Shown one piece after another: positions 44,389 through 49,574 of a DNA stretch of 49,574 nucleotides. Every line of letters starts with the position of its first letter. The first letter of the stretch is position 1. Below the pieces are notes generated by a model. That model made no database searches, was not told the DNA's origin, and worked only from the letters and a program-made list of their open reading frames with translations. The position numbers and the translations under genes are program-made. Source of the stretch: DASZVN01 sp035547055 (GTDB lineage: Bacteria; Pseudomonadota; Alphaproteobacteria; Rhizobiales; Methylopilaceae); NCBI GenBank assembly GCA_035547055.1, contig DASZVN010000195.1, forward strand, positions 1 to 49,574, given 5' to 3'.

Positions 44389-45630
44389 TTAGCTCGCGGA
44401 GAACTTAAGAAGCTTGATCGCTTCAAAGTTGGCAACGTCGCCGCCAGTGCGCCGGTAGGCATAGAGCAGAACGTTAGGCTTGGACGAATATGGATCGCGT
44501 AGCCAGCGCACGCCGGGTTTGTCCACGGCGAGGTAGCCGAGCTGCCAATTGCCGAACGCGACCGCAAAGGCGCCATCGGCGACGGCCGGCATGTCCTCGC
44601 AGAACGCGACCTCAAAGCCGAGCAACTCGTTCGGCGCCCCGGCAGTCTGGCCAGTTCGCCAAATGTAGTTTCCCTGGCCGTCCTTCAGCTTGTCGATCAG
44701 GTTCGCGGTATTTGACGACATCAACCACCGGGCACCCTGCCGGTATGGTGCGCGCAACGACCACATGAGGTCGCGAAGCTTGTCGCTGCCCGTGGTACCG
44801 GAGCCGAAGCCGCCCGACGTTCCGGTTGCGACATACTGAATCGTGCCCCACGGCCGCGCGCCGTCCGCGTCGCTGGTCGTGGGATAGTCGAGGAAGCCGC
44901 GCGGCTTGATCACGCCGGTGCCGGACACGAAAGCCCCGCCCTCGGTGCGGGCAAACTTGTCGGCCGCCTTCCCTTCGACGTACGCGCCGAGGTCGTAGGA
45001 CGTGTCATCGAGCAGGCGTTGGCTGATCGGGATGTTGGCGTAAATCTCGCGGACCTCGACGCGAAGCTTCCCGAACTGCGGGCCGTCCGTCGTCGGGCGC
45101 GCCGTCTGCTCGCCGACCCACGTTGCGCCCACGTCAGAATGATCAACCAGTTCCTCAAAGGCATCGCCGGCGCCGATGGTCTCGACACGCACGATCTGGC
45201 GCATCGGACTCGAATCAAACAACCTCTTCGTCATCGACTGCGAGATCGCCGGGGCGACGGTGTAGCCCCCATCGGGATCGCTGCCGACCGTCATCGCCAT
45301 CGGCGCCCCGGTGCGCGCCATCGCGGCCACGGCCGCACGATCCCCGCGCAGGGCCGCCGGCTCGGCGAGGCCAGCCCCGCCGCGGCCGTTGATTTCGAGT
45401 GCCGCGTTGCGGGTGGCAATGTCGGCGATCTGCGCCTGCAATTCGGTGTAGCGGCTCTTATCCTCCTTACGGAAGTCGCTCCACGCGGCCTGGAGCTCGG
45501 CCAGGGCGGCGCGGGGGTTGCTTGGATCAGCCGTGAGCGCGGCCGCCGCGGGCGGGGGCGCTCCGCCGAGCCAGCGATCATTTGACGCGCGAACGGCGTA
45601 GATGCCGCGGGTCTTGATTGTGGTGTGCAT
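44389..45630 (-). CDS. HK97-fold major capsid protein
   Basis: The 413-residue protein has an N-terminal scaffold-like delta region (about 1-110, with helical LAELQAAWSDFRKEDKSRYTELQAQIADIATRNAALE). The HK97 capsid core follows: GGYTVAPAISQSMTKRLFDSSPMRQIVRVETIGAGDAFEELVDHSDVGATWVGEQTARP and GVRWLRDPYSSKPNVLLYAYRRTGGDVANFEAIKLLK. Phage capsids of this type need a protease to remove the delta region, but no protease gene is in the element. ATG 45630 has AAGGA 5 bases upstream; a longer frame to 45756 is antisense-like. It is flanked by terminators on both sides with the 93-residue gene. Confidence 0.95.
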   Translation of the reverse strand: MHTTIKTRGIYAVRASNDRWLGGAPPPAAAALTADPSNPRAALAELQAAWSDFRKEDKSRYTELQAQIADIATRNAALEINGRGGAGLAEPAALRGDRAAVAAMARTGAPMAMTVGSDPDGGYTVAPAISQSMTKRLFDSSPMRQIVRVETIGAGDAFEELVDHSDVGATWVGEQTARPTTDGPQFGKLRVEVREIYANIPISQRLLDDTSYDLGAYVEGKAADKFARTEGGAFVSGTGVIKPRGFLDYPTTSDADGARPWGTIQYVATGTSGGFGSGTTGSDKLRDLMWSLRAPYRQGARWLMSSNTANLIDKLKDGQGNYIWRTGQTAGAPNELLGFEVAFCEDMPAVADGAFAVAFGNWQLGYLAVDKPGVRWLRDPYSSKPNVLLYAYRRTGGDVANFEAIKLLKFSAS

Positions 45631-45640
45631 TCGAGTCCTT

Positions 45641-45922
45641 TCAGTGAGTGATGGCGCCGGCGGCCGAGGCAATGTCGGCGGCAGGGGCGGTGGTGAGGTC
45701 GACGGGCTGCGTCTGCGCGGTGCGCTTGATGCTGTCGGCCAGGGCGGCGACAGCATCGCGGCCGGCGGCCGCCTGGATGGCGGAGGCGCCGCACGTCATC
45801 ATCGCAAACCCAAGGGGTCCGAGGTTCAGGCCGGCATCGAGCCAACCGCGAACCAGGCGGTCGACATACTCCTCTGCCAGCTCGCCCGCGGTGAGCGGTG
45901 AGTCGTTGTCGAGAGTGTGCAT
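45641..45922 (-). CDS. Small element protein preceding the capsid gene
   Basis: The 93-residue product reads LTAGELAEEYVDRLVRGWLDAGLNLGPLGFAMMTCGASAIQAAAGRDAVAALADSIKRTAQT with an Ala-rich tail. It is a helical paralogue of the 71-residue protein after the capsid gene. ATG 45922 has GAGGGAG upstream. It is co-transcribed with the capsid gene (10 bp gap) after a terminator. No family recognised. Confidence 0.7.
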   Translation of the reverse strand: MHTLDNDSPLTAGELAEEYVDRLVRGWLDAGLNLGPLGFAMMTCGASAIQAAAGRDAVAALADSIKRTAQTQPVDLTTAPAADIASAAGAITH

Positions 45923-45941
45923 TGTTGCTCCCTCGTGAACA

Positions 45942-45968
45942 GAAAAGGCGCCCTTGAAGGGCGCCCGA
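45942..45968 (-). terminator. Terminator before the capsid transcription unit
   Basis: On the minus strand GGCGCCCT-TCA-AGGGCGCC is an 8-bp stem followed by TTTTCTG. It separates the 224-residue gene from the capsid pair. Confidence 0.8.
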
Positions 45969-46026
45969 TACGGAAAGGGGCCGCGCGATGGCGGCCCCGG
46001 CGATTACCCAAATTCACTCTACCAAA

Positions 46027-46701
46027 TCAGCACCCCACCCCCTCGCCGCGCTCTGCGCCGGCAAGCCGCGCCAGAAATTCCCGCGCCCGTTCAAGGCCGC
46101 CGACAACCAACATGCGCCCGCCTTCCGCGCGCCTTTTGACGGGCGTTCCGGGTGCCGCGAGATCACGCATCTCGGCCCGTTCGAAGATGGCGCGAGCGAC
46201 CGGCGACCAAAGCTCGGCGAGGTGGCGTCGGAGCCGGTAGGTCGTTCTGCCGGCGTCCGCGGCGGCCTCGGCGGTCCAAAGGCGGAGCGGGTCGCGCACA
46301 TTGTTCGGCGCCCGCGCCGGCGAGCCGGCAATTGTCCGCGCGCCGCCCGAGGGAACGGAAAGTAGATGATATTTTTCGAGGTCGGGAAGCCCCTCGATTT
46401 CGACGGCCGCGCCATAATTCAGGTTGTTGACAACCAATTTCTCATCGGAGCGCCGGAGCCGCTTGGCCAGCCATTCTTCCTCCAGCGGGTCGCGGCCTCC
46501 GCGCAGGCGAGCGATTTGTTCTGGCGTGACGCCGTTGTCGTTCGCGGCCATTAGTTGGCGTCTCGCAGGATCGGCGAAGTGCGCCCTTGCGGCTTCATAG
46601 TCACGGAGGTTGGGCGGCGTATTGTCGTTCGCTGCAAGCGGCACATGCTGCAACGTCACACGCGGCAGCGTCACCGCCATCGGCGTTCTGGATTGGGCCA
46701 C
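46027..46701 (-). CDS. Hypothetical protein with two ANDN motifs
   Basis: The 224-residue protein contains PLAANDNTPPNLRDYEAARAHFADPARRQLMAANDNGVTPEQIARLRGGRDPLEEEWLAKRL and a basic C-terminal half. I recognise no domain. GTG 46701 is chosen because AGGAGG lies 8 bases upstream; ATG 46680 is an alternative. It follows the small replication-region genes on the same strand and ends just before a terminator. A role in DNA handling or packaging is possible but not shown. Confidence 0.65.
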   Translation of the reverse strand: MAQSRTPMAVTLPRVTLQHVPLAANDNTPPNLRDYEAARAHFADPARRQLMAANDNGVTPEQIARLRGGRDPLEEEWLAKRLRRSDEKLVVNNLNYGAAVEIEGLPDLEKYHLLSVPSGGARTIAGSPARAPNNVRDPLRLWTAEAAADAGRTTYRLRRHLAELWSPVARAIFERAEMRDLAAPGTPVKRRAEGGRMLVVGGLERAREFLARLAGAERGEGVGC

Positions 46702-46911
46702 GGGGCGGCCCTCCTGATTTGAAAGGCCGCACGTGGCGGCGGCTGGGGCGATGCCGGCGCGATTTGCTGCCGGCCCTTGAAGCCCGGTGGGTTGTCGGGC
46801 TGATGCCCCTTTAGGGGCGGCTGCTGGCCTAGCCCTCCGCGTTCGGAGGACGGCAGACGAACCCTAGCCGATTCCACCGGAAAAAGCAAGGTGTCATAGG
46901 AATATGAACCT

Positions 46912-47310
46912 TCAGCCCATTACAGCCGCGACGTTGGCCGCTGGCGGCGTCTCCGGTGTCTCGGCCACATCCACCCCGGCTTTGGCCTCCTCGCCCGTCT
47001 CGGGGCAATCTGGAAGCTCGACGCCGCCGAGAGCGTGATAGACCTGCATCGCCGCAGTCGCGAGGTCCGCGGCGATTGAGCTTCCCTTCGGCAGGTGCAC
47101 GGCTGTCTCGTTGCGGCGGCGTTCCTTCCGCGTTGCGCTCTCAAGGCGAGGTGCCCAGGCGATGAATCGCCCATTGGCCAACCGCGCGAGGACGCAGCCG
47201 CGGAACACAATGTCCGAGTTGCCGGCGTCGAAGTTGGCGAGCATCGCGGTCCCAGCCTGCGTCACGCGGGGTGTCGAAAAGCGCCGCATCGCGCTGACCG
47301 TGAACTGCAT
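46912..47310 (-). CDS. Hypothetical protein
   Basis: The 132-residue protein has a compact front part MQFTVSAMRRFSTPRVTQAGTAMLANFDAGNSDIVFRGCVLARLANGRFIAWAPRLESATRKERRRNETAVHLP, which suggests a small beta domain, and an acidic Pro/Thr-rich tail. The front part (AxFDxxxxDIxxRGCxLxxxxNGxxxAWAP) resembles small proteins found beside plasmid and phage replication genes, seen only by impression. Start ATG 47310 overlaps the stop of the 66-residue gene by one base (TGATG), so translation is coupled. The 46702-46911 gap after it holds only short hairpins. Confidence 0.65.
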   Translation of the reverse strand: MQFTVSAMRRFSTPRVTQAGTAMLANFDAGNSDIVFRGCVLARLANGRFIAWAPRLESATRKERRRNETAVHLPKGSSIAADLATAAMQVYHALGGVELPDCPETGEEAKAGVDVAETPETPPAANVAAVMG

Positions 47311-47510
47311 CACTCGCCCTCCGGGTCATCGTCGACGTTCGCATTATCGTTCGCGGAATCGCGTTCGAGCCTTTCTTGGTCGACCCATACCAACTCCCAC
47401 CGGCGGCAGGCCGCGCACCACACCGAACAAAGTTCGGCGCCATCGTCGTACTCGCCTTCATGTCGCAGATAGTCGTAGTCGAGCCGGTGCTGCGAATTCA
47501 TCGCGGGCAT
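47310..47510 (-). CDS. Small Cys-rich hypothetical protein
   Basis: The 66-residue protein contains CSVWCAACRRWELVWVDQE, a CxxxCxxC group that could bind zinc, and the acidic tail RDSANDNANVDDDPEGE with an ANDN motif. ATG 47510 was chosen because a perfect AAAGGAGG lies 7 bases upstream. It is coupled to the following 132-residue gene. Found just beyond a hairpin/TTCGAA array that follows the RepA-like gene. Function unknown. Confidence 0.65.
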   Translation of the reverse strand: MPAMNSQHRLDYDYLRHEGEYDDGAELCSVWCAACRRWELVWVDQERLERDSANDNANVDDDPEGE

Positions 47511-47528
47511 AGGCAAGCCTCCTTTCTT

Positions 47529-47664
47529 CGAGCGCGAAGCGCGCTCGGGGTTCGAACCCCGAGTGCGTGCTTCGCACTCGCACGGGGTATTAGGGGTGTG
47601 TGCGAACAGGGTAGTTCGAAGCGTTCGAAGGTCGTTCGAAGCCTAGTTCGAACCCAAGTTCGAA
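47529..47664. repeat. Hairpin cluster and TTCGAA array
   Basis: Three adjacent palindromes occur: CGAGCGCG-AAG-CGCGCTCG (47529-47547), CGGGGTTCGAACCCCG (47546-47561) and CGAGTGCG-TGCTT-CGCACTCG (47560-47580). Five GTTCGAA motifs follow at 47614, 47623, 47634, 47646 and 47658, the last two inside the end of the ATPase gene. The arrangement resembles an iteron-type origin or a terminator cluster. Confidence 0.7.
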
Positions 47665-48872
47665 GCCGCCGGCCCAAAGCACTCGGCGGTGACAAGGAGC
47701 CGCTTATAGGTGCGCGAAGGCGGGCCTTCTTCCACGATCTTGATGCGGCCGTCGTCCAATAGTCGCTGCATCGCTGCGGCGAACTGTTTCCTGCTCGTGC
47801 CGCGGCCCTCAGGGTGTTCGGCGAACAGCTTCGCCGCATAGCTCGGGCTCGGGTTCGGGCTCACTTTCTGGCCTTGGCGGGTCAGCTTCGAAAGCAATGC
47901 CAGGAACGTGCGCTCCGCGGTGGCGGCGTCGAGTTCCGCCGCCGGCGACCGGCCATCATCTGGAACGAACACGCCGTCCTGCCATCGGAGGCGGATGGCA
48001 TCGCCGATGCGGCCGTAGTTCGCTTTCATCGTCGTCAACACGCGGGTATCGGGATCCGCATCCTCCCCGCCGGGCTTCGTCAGATAGAGGCGCGACCGCA
48101 CGGAGTTCGACCAGGCCGTTGAACCGGACGTGCCGGACCCGGTGTTGATGCCGGTCAACGACGGATGCGACAGCAACAGCACCGCGGCGTCGCAGTCGAT
48201 AGCGAGCCGGCGGAGCATGGTGATGAAGGCGCGCACCTGTGGGCGCTTGATTTCGTCGGCGGCGAAAACGTCGGCGCTGGTATCCAGCACGACGAGATCC
48301 GGCCGATAGTCGGCGGCGTGATCGGTGAGTAGCCTCCACGTCGGCGTAGGCTCCAGCACACCGGCGCGCGACGGCTGCGCGAGAATCGGATCGCCGCGCT
48401 CGGCCATCGCCGCGAGGTGAAAGCGGTCGCCAAAGTCCGCGAGGCCGCAGCCGTGGTGAGCGACGATGGCGGCAAGCCGCCGGTGAAATTCGGCCTCCTC
48501 GTCTTCGGCGCCGATATAGAGGCAGCGCCCCGGCCGCGGCGCGAGGCCGGCGGTATCGGTTCCGAGCGCCATCGCGGCGCCGAGCTGAAGCGCCAGGAGG
48601 CTTTTGCCGGTGCCGCCGTCGCCAGAAAGCAGGGTTACGGTGCGCGCCGGGATGTGGCCGTCAACGAACCATTCGCGCTCAGGCACTGAGGCGCCCTGCC
48701 ATGCGGCCGGTCGAATGATGGGAAAGACGGCAGGCGCTAGTACAGGCCGCTGGTCGTTGGGCGGCGTCGGCGCCTCCGGCGCCCAAACGCCATTCCCGCC
48801 CATGTCAAAGCGCTTCGCCCATCCCGCGACCGTGCTGCGAATGTCTTGTTGTTCGGCTTCCGTCAAAGCCAC
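47643..48872 (-). CDS. RepA-like AAA ATPase (AAA_25), replication helicase type
   Basis: The 409-residue protein has a P-loop (TLLSGDGGTGKSLLALQLGAAMALG, near residues 85-105), Walker B-like LVVLDTSADVF, the RepA/KaiC-type LLLSHPSLTGINTGSGTSGSTAWSNSVRSRLYL, and a C-terminal winged-helix-like part (SKLTRQGQKVSPNPSPSYAAKLFAEHPEGRGTSRKQFAAAMQRLLDDGRIKIVEEG). Such ATPases act as hexameric helicases in plasmid RSF1010-type and phage replication. GTG 48872 follows GGAG; it is the first gene of the rightward-reading end of the element. No separate primase or DnaC is visible. Confidence 0.88.
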   Translation of the reverse strand: MALTEAEQQDIRSTVAGWAKRFDMGGNGVWAPEAPTPPNDQRPVLAPAVFPIIRPAAWQGASVPEREWFVDGHIPARTVTLLSGDGGTGKSLLALQLGAAMALGTDTAGLAPRPGRCLYIGAEDEEAEFHRRLAAIVAHHGCGLADFGDRFHLAAMAERGDPILAQPSRAGVLEPTPTWRLLTDHAADYRPDLVVLDTSADVFAADEIKRPQVRAFITMLRRLAIDCDAAVLLLSHPSLTGINTGSGTSGSTAWSNSVRSRLYLTKPGGEDADPDTRVLTTMKANYGRIGDAIRLRWQDGVFVPDDGRSPAAELDAATAERTFLALLSKLTRQGQKVSPNPSPSYAAKLFAEHPEGRGTSRKQFAAAMQRLLDDGRIKIVEEGPPSRTYKRLLVTAECFGPAASNLGSN

Positions 48873-49196
48873 ATCAGGGTCTCCAAATGCGAAGAAGCCG
48901 CCGGCAATGTGCGCGGCGGCTAGCTGTGCCAGCCAAGGGCCAGCTCTCGATTTATTATAGCAGGCCGGCGCCTATCCCTCGGCCGTTGCCGACCGGGGGT
49001 GGGTAAAAACTCTGGAAGTCTTCGCGTGCGGGCCGGCGGCCCACACAAACGCACGCATCCGCAAATCAGATGTTGAGGTCGATCGCTTCCCCAAAAGTCC
49101 CCCACTTTCCTGGGGGAATTCACGTTCCGTTCCGCTTTGAGCGGGTGGGGAAAAGGAGTTGCGTTACTCCCTATCCCTTGGAATTGTTAGGGTTTT
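48873..49196. other. Gene-free right end of the element
   Basis: This 324-bp stretch holds no convincing gene. It contains short inverted repeats: GCCGCCGGC...GCGGCGGC at 48897-48920 and TCCCCCACTTTCCTGGGGGA near 49098. It probably carries the promoter of the ATPase operon and integrase arm sites next to the right attachment site, which is an inference from position. Confidence 0.4.
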
Positions 49197-49244
49197 CTGG
49201 TGCCGGTGGGGAGGATCGAACTCCCGACCTACCCCTTACCAAGG
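49197..49244. repeat. attR: 48-bp attachment repeat within tRNA-Thr(GGT)
   Basis: Perfect duplicate of 37847-37894, forming the 3' part of the intact tRNA-Thr(GGT) up to the anticodon loop. Confidence 0.95.
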
Positions 49245-49272
49245 GGTTGCGCTACCACTACGCTACACCGGC
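49198..49272 (-). tRNA. tRNA-Thr (anticodon GGT), integration target
   Basis: The minus strand gives acceptor GCCGGTG/CACCGGC, D arm AGCGTAGTGGTAGCGC, anticodon stem ACCCC/GGGGT with loop TTGGTAA and T arm GGGAGTTCGATCCTC, with CCA encoded. The anticodon GGT reads ACC/ACT. The 3' 47 bases are element-derived but restore the gene exactly. Confidence 0.97.
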
Positions 49273-49352
49273 ATCAGGAAGCGCGACCCGGCGCACGGCC
49301 GGGCGCGGGCGACTAGTGCCACAAGGGCGCCGGAGCCGCAAGGACCGCCGGG

Positions 49353-49505
49353 ATGGCCGACAAGACCACCGACGACAGCGAGGCGGCCCGGCGGGCGCGC
49401 CGCTTGGCGGAGAAGCTTCGCGAGAACCTCAGGCGCCGCAAGGAGCAGGCGCGGCAACGCGAGCGGCCGCCCGCGCGTTCGGGGGCACCGCCTGCCGAGG
49501 AATGA
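49353..49505 (+). CDS. Small charged protein, 50 residues
   Basis: This short frame encodes MADKTTDDSEAARRARRLAE and continues KLRENLRRRKEQARQRERP, ending PPAEE. It is highly charged and helical, like small proteins often seen in Hyphomicrobiales. AAGGA lies 9 bases before ATG 49353. It lies on the host side just after tRNA-Thr(GGT). Function unknown. The remaining 69 bases of the window show nothing I recognise. Confidence 0.65.
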   Translation: MADKTTDDSEAARRARRLAEKLRENLRRRKEQARQRERPPARSGAPPAEE

Positions 49506-49574
49506 GCGTCGCCTTGTGCGACGCAGGGGCATTCGCTACGCAGGACGGCACGGCGGTCCGCAGGGCCGCGATCG

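Larger units (their letters stand above)
37847..49244. mobile_element. Integrated phage-like element in tRNA-Thr(GGT)
   Basis: About 11.35 kb are bounded by perfect 48-bp direct repeats matching the 3' part of tRNA-Thr(GGT). Inside are integrase, AlpA-like excisionase, Xre repressor, RepA-like ATPase, HK97 capsid, gp10-like and tape measure genes. Several genes have lower GC than the host. Portal, terminase, protease, tail-fibre and lysis genes were not found. The tRNA at the right end is intact because the element supplies its 3' part. Confidence 0.92.

Noticed and set aside
48920..49123. 67-codon minus-strand frame near the right end of the element
   Set aside because: No ribosome-binding site, mixed low-quality sequence and hairpins in the same stretch. 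I could not support it as a gene.
37847..49244. Possible portal, terminase, prohead protease or lysin genes in the element
   Set aside because: I read all frames of adequate length and found no Walker motif of a terminase, no ClpP-like protease motif, no portal-like protein and no endolysin. Their absence is reported as a finding.

Overview
The window is a GC-rich alphaproteobacterial chromosome segment, most likely from the order Hyphomicrobiales (Rhizobiales). The evidence is: separate Rieske, cytochrome b and cytochrome c1 genes of a bc1 complex; a PhaR-type polyhydroxyalkanoate regulator; an ECF41-like sigma factor paired with a carboxymuconolactone-decarboxylase-like protein; an Irr-type iron box; and several families of hairpin-forming intergenic repeats of the kind scattered through Bradyrhizobium-like genomes. 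Cytochromes b and c1 are not fused, unlike the fbcH gene of Bradyrhizobium, so a neighbouring family is more likely. The species cannot be fixed from the sequence.

Layout. 1-3.6 kb: OprB-type porin, EfeM/imelysin-type periplasmic protein and a lipoprotein-like L,D-transpeptidase, with Zur-, Fur- and Irr-like sites upstream of the first two. 3.7-8.7 kb: hemF divergent from petABC, then an exported beta-rich protein and apt. 8.8-10.2 kb: ECF sigma factor and AhpD-like protein with overlapping divergent ECF41-type promoters. 10.4-15.4 kb: ftsK, then a TetR/MFS exporter divergon with a palindromic operator. 15.4-20.0 kb: CoA-transferase subunits, a UbiD-family decarboxylase and a ZapE ATPase. 20.2-24.9 kb: small exported or membrane proteins, clpB, a TerB-like protein and tRNA-Thr(CGT). 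25.0-30.9 kb: livHMGF transporter genes without a binding protein, an SDR and an amidase. 31-37.7 kb: recG, xthA, a cyclic-nucleotide-binding-domain protein, an OmpR-type regulator, a cytoplasmic YkuD protein, phaR, a DUF4142 protein and a cupredoxin.

37.85-49.24 kb is an integrated mobile element of about 11.35 kb in the 3' part of tRNA-Thr(GGT). It is bounded by a perfect 48-bp direct repeat. From the left it carries a tyrosine integrase whose reading frame runs through the attachment site, an AlpA-like excisionase, a hypothetical gene, an Xre repressor with two operator-like sites, and an AT-rich gene for a class III nucleotide-cyclase-like protein. The opposite strand carries a compact phage module: RepA-like AAA ATPase, small unknown proteins, HK97 major capsid protein, gp10-like protein and tape measure protein. 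No portal, terminase, prohead protease or lysis gene is visible. It is therefore either a decayed prophage or a satellite that depends on a helper. Its most unusual parts are the cyclase-like gene, the capsid module without packaging genes, the hairpin plus TTCGAA array beside the replication ATPase, and the recurring ANDN peptide/DNA motif.
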